Shown here: positions 54,061 to 64,000 of the stretch, piece after piece
How the letters are laid out: each line of letters begins with the position of its first letter
Numbering within the stretch: the stretch's first letter is position 1
Source of the DNA: Linum tenue
Taxonomy: Eukaryota; Streptophyta; Magnoliopsida; Malpighiales; Linaceae
DNA length: 64,000 bases
Reading direction: 5' to 3'
Assembly (NCBI GenBank): GCA_946122785.1
Contig: CAMGYJ010000002.1
Coordinates: 14,210,839-14,274,838 of the forward strand
Position numbers and translations under genes: made by a program
Notes under the pieces: generated by a model
The model's database searches: none
What the model was told of the DNA's origin: nothing
What the model saw: only the letters and a program-made list of their open reading frames with translations

Positions 54061-55932
54061 ATGGAAAATAGGAGACTTACTCGCTCTTCGTCCAAGCTTG
54101 TGGTATGTATAATAGCTCTTTTTACCATTGAAATTCATTCTAGTTAATTTATTAATCGCAGGTTCACTGTCATTGTAGGAGACAGCCGAATTTTTGACTC
54201 CAACAAAGAAACCAAGGATACCCAAAGGTGTCAGCACTCCACCCACTCCTGCTTCAGTCATCGTTTTTATTTCGGACGATGAATCTGACTCTGAGGTCAC
54301 ACCAAAGAAGCCAAATGGAAAAAGTATTTGTCTACCTTCGGTTGACAATGTAATAAAGGTTTCATGTTTGCCATTGAAGTGTTCATTGCCGTTATTCCGT
54401 CATAACGAATGCATTTCAACTCGTGTTTATTTGTGGCCCCTATTTCAGGTTGTTTTGAAGTTTAAGCTACCTACCGCTATGGAATACGATGATGAGCAAA
54501 TCCAGCTTGCTCACTATATATTCTTAGCCCATCTCCCACCTGACGAAGTATTGGTCAAAACCTCCAACAACTCCTGTACGAGGAAGTCATTGTGGTCCTT
54601 AAGCCCTCGCTAGTTCGTAGATGCTGATGTAATCAACGGAACTCCAAAATTTTGTTTTGTTTGTCCACTATCAATGCTTTCTACGTAGAATTATTTTATA
54701 ACAACTCGATAGTATCATGAAGTGTTTTTTGTCCATGTTATATTAGGTTATAACAGCGATGGCCTGCCACTTGACTCTAGAAGAGTTGTGGACAAATTCC
54801 AAGGACGGAAAAGGAGTGTGCTATCTGCCTGCTGAACTACAGGTTGTTGTCCGATTATACTTAATGACAATTTCCTCTCACCAAAAAAATTACAACACAT
54901 GTTTTTTTAACGTGAATCATATTGTGTTGACAAAATTGCAATTGTGCAACTACCACATGGGCAGGAACTAGTGATTTCATGTGGAATAACACCCAAGATG
55001 GCATTAGACCTATACCAATCAAAATTCCTTAGTCGAACCAATATGGTGAACAAGGTAAACTGTTCGTCTTAATAAGTATTACATGGTTTGCAGTTTATTT
55101 TTTTAATACGTGTTGACAATTTCCGCATATGTAGGTGTGTGTTCCGATGAGAGATAATGCCCATTGGTACTTGGGTGTCATCAAGTTGGACAAGGAAGAA
55201 GTCCATATCTTGGATCCACAACCAAATGAAGTCCGCAATTCCTTTCGACTACAATCTGTTCAAACAATGGTAAATTTGTGACATTGTGCCGTTATAACGC
55301 AAAAAAATGTAAATAACTCTTTCTAAGTACAAACGTTTCTTAATTTGTACAGATGAGCTTTATGCAAGCCTTGTGGAAGATTCTCTGTCGTGAACAAGGA
55401 TTGTCGCCACCAAGGATTGCGGAGTTTGCGTACCCAACTCCTTCAAAGGATCAAGAACAACTTAATCGGTAAGTATGCCCATTTTTTTGTGATATTAAAC
55501 GACGTCTTATCAACTTGGTTCTTATCATGCAATGCTTTTATTTTATGTAGGTCTGACAGTGGAGTCTGGGTATGCATGTGTATGTTTGGCGCGAGCTGGG
55601 ACTCCTCTTATATTTGGGTAAAGACAATTCTAATTCGCAAAATTAGAAAACCACAATTGATTTTTATTTTTGAATCATGCGGTAAGCACCATGTTTGTTG
55701 ATGTTGATAGCCATGCACTCAAGTGAGGAGGATGCAGATCGCTTTGTACCTTGTTCGAGAGCCCATGAACTACATAAGGCATATGGTGCTCACGGAAGCA
55801 AGAAGAGTTGCACCTCAAGTTGAAGCTGCAGTGGAAGAGTACAAGACAACCCATGAAAAGAGGAAGAAGGAAAGAGAAGAGCACAAGGAAACCCAGTCAA
55901 CGAGCCCAAAACAACCTGATTTTTCGTTTTAG
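54061..55932 (+). pseudogene. Ulp1-like (C48) protease gene of the MULE, nine exons, two lesions
   Basis: Exons 54061-54102, 54179-54358, 54449-54628, 54747-54842, 54965-55054, 55135-55269, 55353-55468, 55551-55617, 55711-55932. All joins are GT-AG and the phases agree over 1,128 bases. Ulp1 proteases cut SUMO-like proteins; MULE copies have unknown roles. Visible motifs: TRKSLWSLSPR, FVDADVITAMACHL (split by an intron), HWYLGVI with the candidate catalytic His, and HILDPQ with Asp. There is an in-frame TAG at 54,611-54,613 just before FVDAD. The expected DCG nucleophile motif reads DSG, codon AGT at 55,558-55,560, so the catalytic Cys is Ser. The C-terminus is a charged helix (EEYKTTHEKRKKEREEHKE). 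Probably inactive. Confidence 0.8.
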
Positions 55933-55984
55933 TTTTCAAGATGATGGACAACAGTTATGTTTTTCTTTCTCAGGATGATGGACA

Positions 55985-56222
55985 ACCGTTTTTTATTTGG
56001 TTCGGTGAATGCTTATTATTTTTGGTTTTTATATTTGGTTTTTGGTTTGGTGAATGCTTTTTATATTTGGTTTTTGGTTTGGTTTGGTGAATGGTTTTAA
56101 TATATGGTTTTTGGTTTGGTGAATGCTTTGTTTATTTGGTTTTTGGTATTGTGAATGCTTGCTATATTTGGTTTTTGGTATGGTGAATGTTTTCTATATT
56201 TGGTTTGGTTTGGTTTGTTTTT
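55985..56222 (+). repeat. Minisatellite downstream of the Ulp1-like gene
   Basis: About seven imperfect copies of a 32-38-bp unit containing GGTTTTTGGTTTGGTGAATGC and TATATTT. It lies directly 3' of the gene, probably in its 3' UTR. Confidence 0.75.
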
Positions 56223-57341
56223 TCGTGGAAATGGCAAAGGGACTTCACCAATATTCCAGCTTCCAACTTGTGAGTGAGGTTGCGTCTGTTCAAGGCTTCA
56301 AGCAATTGTATCTTGTAGAGAGGTTTAATTGGGATCATGTATAGTTAAACTGATTGGCTCCCAATCGTATAATTAAATTTGCATTCATGTATAGGTAACC
56401 CAAAAGGTAAAACTGATTGGCTCCCAATCGTATAATTAAATAATGACCAACTCTTGAACAGATTGAAGCTACAAAGTAGGAGCCACTAACCCACTAACTA
56501 AAACTAATGACGTTACTAACTAATAATAATAAAATTAATTATTTACAGAAATTGAATTTATGCACAGCCCTTATCATTCCATTCCTTGAATTTCCACCAA
56601 CGATGTTTTCACTCCCCTTTTAGTCAGAGAATTCATTGTAGTAATAAATACAATAAAAAGGCATACATAATTAATGGATTCTTTATTGTGTATAATTAAA
56701 AAGATATTTTACTATAAACGAAGCATCATAGATCCACAGGGGGATAAAAGAAGCATGAGTCTTGATGAAAAAGGGGGAAAAAATCACCATAGATAAAAAA
56801 TCATTATAATCAACCTAATTGGAACTGCTTAGAACAAAAGCGGATTAAAATCTCCCCCAATGAAATTCATTTGCAATTTCATAGGTAGTCCCTACTTCCA
56901 CTTCTATAATTTTGAGAAAACATTGCAATTTCATCAATAGTCCCCACTCGTGGGCCAATTTCAATTGCAACCAAATTTGCACCCTTGCAATAGCTTCTCA
57001 CATCATAGCAAGTGTAGGATGCAATTGCACCTCCTTGCTTAGGGATGACCATTACTGCATCTCGTCACCTGTCTTAGGCAAAATTCACATGGCAAATTCA
57101 CAAAAGACTGCATGCATAGAAAAATATTTGTCTGGATAATTAAAAAAAATGGGAGACTTTCCTAGTCAGATGATGTACTGGCTCCCCTCAGTACCTGACA
57201 GTTTTGAGTGCTGGAGAAAAAGACTGAAAAAAAACAACGAAGCCTTACAGTAAACTTCTTAACAAAACACATCCAATGTTGGCCCCTTCACTGCTCCACC
57301 CCGCCCTGCACTGCTCCACCCCGCCCTGCATCAATCGACTC
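56223..57341. other. MULE interior without recognised gene
   Basis: A direct repeat of about 38 bases (AACTGATTGGCTCCCAATCG with its flanks) occurs at 56,348 and 56,411. 57,286-57,330 has a 21-bp tandem duplication (CACTGCTCCACCCCGCCCTG). The rest is AT-rich with no coding signal. Confidence 0.5.
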
Positions 57342-58193
57342 TCATGTAAGCCGAGGACGTTTGCTTGAGGATGCCTCAGGGGTCTCTTCATGCTCCGTAT
57401 GCCGAAGGTCATAAAAAGTATTGGTCACTTCGACGATACGGTAGACTGGCAAATAGGCGGAATGGTCCTCCCTAGCATAAACCCCCATATCCATCCCAAC
57501 CCTTCCAAGAAAGGTGGTCAAGAAGGTGGCATATGGAAAGGCAGTGTACCAGTTTTCCCCTCTAGGAGCAGCCTCAACCATGTTCACGCACATGAGAGAT
57601 GCGAGGTTAAGAGGAACACCTCTTTGAGCTTGCACAAGGATAAACAGGTCAAGTCTACGAATTATCGAATGACCACTGTACCTTGGCATGAAGCAGTTGA
57701 CGATCATCCAATGGAGGAATCGAAGAGGATCTGGGAGGAAAGAAGCATGGATGCGCCCATTCGTCAGTTTCCCCAGTTCAACTTCAAAATCAAAATCGTA
57801 CAGCCGCCGAAGATCGCTTCTGCTATTAATGTGGTGTCCTGCGGCGGGGAGATCGAGGATCTCAGCAAACTAATCAGGCTGGAAGCAGGCTCTATAACCC
57901 AGGAAGACCGACACGAGATGAGAATCGGAGGGACCAGACAGCTCTAAATTGTGGTAGAACTTCCTCACCACATGCGGGCAGTAACTGGTGCTTCCTCGAC
58001 TCCGGAGATCGAAGAACTTTTCCCAGCCAAGATTTTTAATTAACTGCTTCACTTCTTGAGGGAAAGGGGACAGGTGGATGAACTCGTACTCGGCCACAAT
58101 AGATGTCTTGCTCGTGAATGAAAGATAGTCCGCGAGACTTGTGGTGGATCGGCAGTCGTCGTTTGATAGAGTTAGAATGCCCATGTTTGCCAT
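57342..58193 (-). pseudogene. Third MULE ORF, plant transposon-protein-like, one stop
   Basis: A single minus frame of 284 codons starting at ATG 58,193, with one TAG at 57,872-57,870 between YRACFQPD and FAEILDLPAAG. Segments include FIHLSPFPQEVKQLIKNLGW, FYHNLEL, LHWMIVNCFMPRY, LDLFILVQAQRGVPLNLASL and a basic end SSSKRPRLT. The pattern (EKFF, V-R-FY-NL, then a helical LH-W...N) is like the plant protein family labelled putative plant transposon protein; function unknown. One base change would reopen the frame, so the lesion is young or the reading is suppressed. Confidence 0.6.
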
Positions 58194-58493
58194 GGAGTCA
58201 GAGGAAGAAGGAACAAGGGAAGGTGAAGATGGAGGAAAGAGGGATTGTCGGGAAAGAGAGATTGTAGGTGTAAGAAAAAGTGATCGTGGGGGTTGAGTGT
58301 GGAGACGTGTGATGGAGACGGTTGAGTCTGGAATGTCAAGAGTTAGAAGATTTGGGAAGATATGTAGTAATGATGATCTTAACTCGTGTAGGTTAAACTA
58401 GGGTAACTAAAGCTAGTTAAACTAGGGTTGGCGCTGATACCGCAGGAGAAAACTAATGGGCTCGCACGTTCCAGGCCCACTTTTGAATATTGC

Positions 58494-59272
58494 ATGGGTC
58501 ATGTACAAGCCCACGTTTGAATGTTATTTAAAAGCCTGCAAAAATCAATGATCAGACCCAGTCCAACTAGAATTAGTCCTAAACGCACCGTTAATACATA
58601 AACACAAACTAAGGAGACCTCTCCATCCGATTCGAATCAAATTATGTGTTCTTCATCTTCGTCCTCAATCCTCTGGGCGAGACGAACACTACATATCAGG
58701 AAACCTAAATTTCACCGAGTGATAGAAGTTTCGAGAAAATCACAATAACGCTAAGACAATATGACAAAGCACTAGGGACATGAACCCTAGGGTTAGCAAA
58801 CCTCTTTCAAGGGTTCTTTTGCAAATGAAAAGTTCGATGAACACAATAATAGACATGGTCGCCGTAATCGTGTTAGAAAGAGATAGGCGAGGGGAAATAC
58901 AATGGCGAAGAAGAAACAAGACAAATTTTTTTTGGGAAATTCAATTTACGTCGAATGTGGATGGGGAGCTTCTCTTGGAACTGTGAAGGGGCGTCCCTCC
59001 AAGACGAGAGAGGGATCGTGTAATTGGTTAGGGAGACTGGAAATTGGTTTGGGCGGCAGTGGGTCTACCCAATTGGGTTTGAGTCTTAATCCATTTAATT
59101 TAATCGGGGCAGTTAGTTGGACTAGGATGAAAACAAACTTAACGCGGAGGAGGCTTTTTGTAATTTGTTTAGTTATTTAGTGGCGCAATTAGGTTTGACA
59201 AACGTGAGCCGTGGAGATTGATAACGAACGGTTAAGATCGGCCAAGGTACCCGTACCCGGCTTTTGCCCTGG
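58494..59272. repeat. Right terminal inverted repeat of the MULE
   Basis: Inverted partner of 44,282-45,183. Retains the outer CCGGCTTTTGCCCTGGG end at about 59,256-59,272 and the strongly conserved inner block. Lacks about 250 bases present in the left copy. Confidence 0.85.
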
Positions 59273-59287
59273 GCACCGTAGAAGTCA

Positions 59288-59289
<2 letters not shown>

Positions 59290-59343
<54 letters not shown>
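59290..59343. repeat. TA microsatellite beside the MULE
   Basis: About 26 TA units. The left end of the MULE also abuts a short TA run (44,265-44,281). Either the element inserted into a TA tract or the tract grew at its edge. Confidence 0.9.
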
Positions 59344-59346
<3 letters not shown>

Positions 59347-62300
59347 AAGTTTAATTTAAAGCGACTTTGAGGTAAATATATACATATGTCCATATTTTAA
59401 GTAAGAAAATGCTTTTAGATTATGAATTGATTGAACTTTGTGATATCTTATTATCGCAACCGGCCATCGAAATCCGGGGATCCGTCTCGCGATACTCGTA
59501 GACGCCATCGATCGTAATTGTGGTGGATCGAACACTATATTAGTCCGGCCTCGAATTTAGGGTTAAAACCAAAATTTGGTCTACGAATTTTAGAGTTATG
59601 GGTTCGAGAGTATAATTATGTGTGGAAAAGTGTATTCACACCCCACAACACCCAAAAATTGGTACTAGTTAAATTAATAAGTTCTTAAGGTTGACTGTAT
59701 TATAATTTTTTCTTTATTTGCTTATTTAATTATAGGATTCAATTAATTAAGTGTTTATTATTTCATGATTCGATCATACGTCTATTGATGTGAATCTTGA
59801 AAGTGAAGAAAAAGTTTTTGGTTAGTTGGACTCGAACCTATTGGTTGCCTACGCACTCGAGTAGACGGGATCAAAGTCCACGTTGTTCGATTGTTTGAAT
59901 GATTCATGGTGCGATATTAATTTGCTCTATTGATTGTGAATAAGATAATGATGAGCTTCCAATGGAAAATGTAATTTTGATAATTGTAATGTGGTAATCT
60001 AATGATTGATGACTTTTAGGATAAAAATGCGTGAATGAGCAAATGATAACATAAGGAAGTTAGTAATTCCAATGGGAGTTTAGCATGAGAATATTTTGAA
60101 AAGGATATGTAGTTACTGTTAACATTGGAATCATACGATAATAGACTTGGTTTTACGTATTAAAGTTTCTTAAAAATGAAAATTAAACAAGATTAGTATT
60201 TTCGCAAATGGTAGGAAGCCACCCTAGTGGTTTAATTTAAAATGTTGACTCGGACCTGATTAGTATTTTTTTAACTTCGTTTTAGAAAGACAGGCAAATT
60301 TCAGAACAAAGTGGGGGTATTTTAGTTTTTTCAGCTCTAAGTATATAAACCCCTTCAATAACAACTCATCTCAACCGATTCCAAAACTGAATTAGAAGGG
60401 ATTCCCTTGAAACAAAAGAAATGTGTACTTCCCTGAACTCGAGTTAATTGGGTCTAAATGAGTTTTGAAATGGGTAGAAAATGAGATGAATGATGGTGGG
60501 TCTAAATGAATGTTTAAGAAGGTAGAAACTGAGATGAATGGTGATAATTGGATAGATGATTATGCTGGTTTGTGATTAAGGGCTACCACCCTTTCCTTCT
60601 CTTGTTTAGTGAAGGGCTTGGCCTTTGTTGGAGTCTCCACTATGCTCCTGCTACCTCTTGTGCTCTTCCTTAATTGTATTTCCTTTCCGTTTTTGTCATA
60701 TTGTGGTGTTGGTTTTGGCTAAGGAGAAAAAGAAAGGTTGAAGAGAGTTCTTTGGTTTCTCTTGCTCTTCTATATTTTTGTTCTGTTGGTTTTGATTGCT
60801 TTTTTTCTGCCTGTTTTGTGAGGAAAAGTAAAATGAAGTACCAAGAAGAGGAAGAAGAAGCAAGAAGATCTTTTTGTTCTTTCCTTTTTTTTTATGTAAG
60901 AAGAGGGTGTATGTGTGCCCCAGGAGAATAAGAGCCCGTCCTCAGTTTTATAGGAGAAGAGGGCACTGTTGGGCCATTTGGTGGGGGTTTTGATTGGCTA
61001 GTTTAAAATCTACAAATAAATATAAGAGAATGTCAGGGTAAATGAATTGCCACATCAGCCTCTGTTGGATAACCTGCATAGTGCAGAGGGGCAAAGATGT
61101 AAATGAAACAATCATTCTCTCTCGATGTGTGTCCCTAATAAAGAGCTCAGCAGAATCCCAATAACCTTCGCGCCCTAGCCCCCCCCCCCCCCCCCCCTCC
61201 CCCCTCTTTCTCTTCCATCGGTGCTACCGTCTCTCCTAGTTCGTGGCTCCTTTCCCTTATGAAATCAATAGACATTGTTATCAAGTTGCTTAGACACGCA
61301 AGAAATTAATAAGCTTCTTAATGCCAACCAAAAATTATTGGCTACTGCCCGTGGGCAAAATCATCAGGCAAAGGTTATACAGCTAACTTAAAAAAGATGT
61401 AGAGCTATTCTCGCTTTCCCTCTTCTTTCACATTTGCCGGTCTTTGTTCAATTATGAAATTTTGTATGTTACGTTATTTGATTGGATGTCACCTTAATTT
61501 AATAAATTTGGCCTGGAGATTCCTTGTATGAGTGTGACTCGGATTCTTTGATTTGGGGAGGAAGTAAGGCCTTCTAGAAGTTCTTTGGGCTTGGAGACCG
61601 AGCGGCATCCTGGAGGTAGGTGGAGGCGTCAAGCTATTTCTACTTGGATTGGGTTGCTTGGACCCAAGCAAATTCTCCTAGAAATTTGGGCTTGAGCTGA
61701 GTGACTTTGGACTTGCAGTGGTCAAACTAATCTTGAGGCCGCCATTGGTTCCTTCTGCAGTTTGAGCTAAGTTTTCTAGTGGTCTCCTCTTGGGTTTTAC
61801 TTAAGACTTATAGAAGAGTTTCTCTCCTTTAGTCTTCCAATAGGTGAAAAGCCTCTTGATCTTCTCAAATATGCACCATTGGTACTCCATAATTTTACAA
61901 GCTTGGATCTAAAGTATTCTAGGTTGTGTTTTACCTTGAAAAGTATATAACCATACCAAAGCGACAAATTTTTTTACAAAATCGCAATCTAAGTATAATA
62001 ATATCTCATTGATCAAATAGTTACGATATTCATATGAATTCAAGTAAATACTCCTAAAGATACATTGAGAGAAGGGGGAAATGTATTAAATATTGGAGGG
62101 ATAATCACTTTAATCTAAGTATTATCATCTCTTCTTCCCTTAATATTCGTATTCCAACATTTTTCATTCTTCCTTCCCCACTCCAGCTTGTATTCCAGCC
62201 AACATTCCTTCTTCTTCCTCATATTATTTTCATGAACCACTTTCAAACTCGACTGTCCCACTTCGACACTCAGATAAGATTCATGGTCCACCAAAGAAAT

Positions 62301-62389
62301 TGAGTGATTATTTTTCCCCCTAATAGTAATGCTAAATATCCTATTTCTTAAGTTCAATCTTATCATAGGTTATCTCCAACTTATGGTTG
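59344..62389. other. Intergenic, no recognised gene
   Basis: AT-rich. A short Phe/Cys-rich ORF (60,674-60,931) has no domain and poor coding character. Poly-C at 61,180-61,206 is simple sequence. TCTCTCT-type words near 61,120-61,240. I find no transposon termini. Confidence 0.4.
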
Positions 62390-63605
62390 TCTCAAATGAA
62401 ATTGAACCAACACTTACAATTAGACTGCCAAAGACCCCAGATGAGTTGATGCAATGGATTTAGAACTGCAAGCATTGGCAAACAATAGAAGGTTTAAGGC
62501 TATGTTAGTCACCAAAGGGCCTTGATATTTAGAAACCTTTTTTCCTCGAGTTAAACTTACCATTGTTCGTACTTGACTTGCTTTAGCTTCTACTAAGAAT
62601 TAACAAGTGCAACATTTAGATGTTAACAATGTTTTTTACATGGTGGTTTGGTAGAAGAGGTTTACATGAATCCTCCTCCATGCTTGTTTTCACCTTCTAC
62701 GAATCTAGTTTGTAAAATAAATAAATTGATGTATGTCCTTAAGCAGGCTAGTTGGCAATAAAATCACACAATAACTCAATTTGTTCCTCATGCAAGTTAT
62801 ACTCCATCTAAGACAAATTATTTGTTGTTTACTAAGTCTTACATGGGTAAATTTCAGGTTGTCTTAGTATATATTGATGATTTCATATTAGCAGGTGATG
62901 ATATTGATTCTCTTAACCTACTTAAATTCCAATTAGATGTTGCCTTTAAGATCAAAGATTTTAGACATCACTAATATTTTTTATGTTTAAAAATAACTCG
63001 TACACTACTAGTTTTTCAATTTGTCAACGCAAATAAACTCTAGATTTGTTTAGTAATGCATGTTTATTGGTTGTGAAGCTTGATGCCATACCATTCGTTG
63101 TTGGAAGTCAGTTATCCATCCATGATGGTAAACCTCTTTTTGACCGTAAGCTGTTTCGTAGACTTGTAGGTCGTCTTTTATATCTATATCATACTCGGTT
63201 CTTGCAATAATTAGACTTGGAATCTCGTAGGTCGATAACAAGGTATTGTGTATTCTTCGGATACTCGGTTCTTAGCTAGAGATCAAAGAAGCAACCCACT
63301 GTATCTCGATCCTCAATTGAATTCGAGTATCGTTCAATTGCAAATTTGGCATGCGAAGTTCAGTGCCTGCATACTATTTTTTAGGATCTTGGAGTTCATT
63401 TTAAATCTCCTACCACCTTATTTTGCGGTAATCAATACACTATTAAACTAGCTGAGGATCATGTTTTTTATGTTCGAACAAAACATTTTGAGATTGATTA
63501 TCACATTATTCGTTATCGTATATTGTCATGATTAATCAAGGTGCTACATGTTAGTAGCGAGAAATTTTTGATGGTTTCACAAAGTCTTTGTCGAGTTCTT
63601 TATTT
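62390..63605 (+). pseudogene. Ty1/copia pol relic (RT and RNase H)
   Basis: Broken plus-strand reading: VRT..LALASTKN and HLDVNNVF near 62,560-62,630, EEVYMNPPP around 62,655, VCKINKLMYVLKQASWQ near 62,710, SYTPSKTNYLLFTKS (about 62,800), the RT active-site segment VVLVYIDDFILAGDD (about 62,858-62,902), LLKFQLDVAFKIKDF, and RNase H-like KLAEDHVFYVRTKHFEIDYH near 63,445-63,505. Many stops and frameshifts. No LTRs seen. YIDD replaces the more usual YVDD. Confidence 0.85.
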
Positions 63606-63606
63606 T

Positions 63607-64000
63607 TAGGGCTAAATTACATTTTGGTCACTCAAATTATACAAATATGTCACGTTTGCCACCCGAATTACTTTTCTTTCTTATTCACCACTAACTTTAC
63701 AAATCGTTTCACCGTCAGTCATTGACCGTCAGTCTCCGCTAACACCGTCAACTTTTTGCTGATGTGGCAAACGAAAATGCTGACGGGACTGACAGAAAGC
63801 TAAGATGGAATTTTTCATTTAAAAAAAATTAACAAAAAATAAAATAAAACTCATCACTGTCGGCCGTCCGCCCCCCTCTCTGCTTCTCGTACTCCTCCTC
63901 GCCTCCCCTCTGCAAATCCCTAAAATCGGCCAACGGGGGATGGGTTTTGTAGGACGACGTGCGGCCGACAAGCGGAGATGAGAATTGAAGGAGGCGACAG
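63607..64000. mobile_element. One end of a TTTGGTCACTC-type inverted-repeat element
   Basis: 63,609-63,790 (GGCTAAATTACATTTTGGTC, then ACTCAAATTA, CCGTTAAC-like and GCTGATGTGGCAAACG words) resembles the ends of the element at 41,281-42,615. The other end would be beyond the window. 63,860-64,000 is GC-richer and may be its interior or host sequence. Confidence 0.5.

Larger units (their letters stand above)
44282..59272. mobile_element. Large MULE with long TIRs, FAR1-type transposase and Ulp1-like gene
   Basis: About 15 kb bounded by inverted repeats (44,282-45,183 and 58,494-59,272). Both outer ends read CCCAGGGCAAAA(T/G)CCGG when oriented outward, and both are next to TA microsatellites. 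Inside are a transposase gene (minus, 50,730-53,502), a Ulp1-like protease gene (plus, 54,061-55,932) and a third ORF (minus, 57,342-58,193). Plant MULEs carrying Ulp1-like genes are known (Kaonashi in Arabidopsis, CUMULE in melon). The target duplication cannot be read because the flanks are TA-rich. The transposase is unbroken; the other two genes each have a nonsense codon. Confidence 0.8.

Noticed and set aside
57390..57947. 185-codon plus ORF
   Set aside because: Antisense to the third MULE ORF, whose minus-strand frame spans 284 codons with one stop and reads as protein-like.
60674..60931. 85-codon Phe/Cys-rich ORF
   Set aside because: Low-complexity translation, no domain, no splice or neighbour support.

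Overview
This is eukaryotic, plant nuclear DNA, most likely from a dicot. The evidence is spliced genes with GT-AG introns, a plant-type DnaJ/DUF3444 protein, a CCCH-LOTUS-RRM protein of the plant C3H family, Athila-type Ty3/gypsy elements, Mutator-like elements (MULEs) and TTTAGGG repeats. I cannot name the species. Only two ordinary host genes are visible. Most of the window is transposable-element DNA, much of it nested.

1-19,141: a stack of Athila-type LTR retrotransposons. Element A (minus strand, from beyond the left edge to 7,763) has a 1,413-bp LTR, a primer-binding site, gag and protease, but no reverse transcriptase or integrase. It sits inside the reverse-transcriptase region of element B (plus strand, 7,764-13,229), whose pol, 3' tail and 3' LTR remain. 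Element B abuts element C (minus strand, 13,230 to about 17,975), another gag-protease element without pol but with a 3' Athila-type ORF. Element C is fused, without an LTR, to a broken MULE transposase (about 17,976-19,141).

19,142-39,828: the host-gene region. A single-coding-exon DnaJ gene lies at 21,042-23,000 (plus). A five-exon CCCH/LOTUS/RRM gene lies at 33,915-35,978 (minus); its exons rejoin in frame to 500 residues. Between them are a CACTA element nested in a hAT element (both with perfect target duplications), a 64-66-bp minisatellite, an LTR/PBS/integrase relic and an LTR fragment related to element A.

39,829-44,281: a cluster of short non-autonomous DNA transposons with readable termini and target duplications.

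44,282-59,272: a large MULE bounded by long diverged inverted repeats. It carries an uninterrupted FAR1-type MULE transposase (minus), a nine-exon Ulp1-like protease gene (plus) with a nonsense codon and the nucleophile Cys changed to Ser, and a third ORF (minus) with one nonsense codon. Its left part holds a roughly 1.5-1.9-kb tandem duplication and interstitial telomere-like repeats.

59,273-64,000: gene-poor DNA, a degenerate Ty1/copia pol relic and one end of another inverted-repeat element.

The most unusual signal is a cassette of short palindromes with flanking half-sites. It recurs at equivalent places in several Athila-type elements, both in LTRs and just after protease. The palindrome sequence differs between families, but where both sites of one element can be seen (element A) it is the same. 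In elements B and C the cassette lies directly upstream of a TATA-like box, so it may be a co-evolving promoter module.
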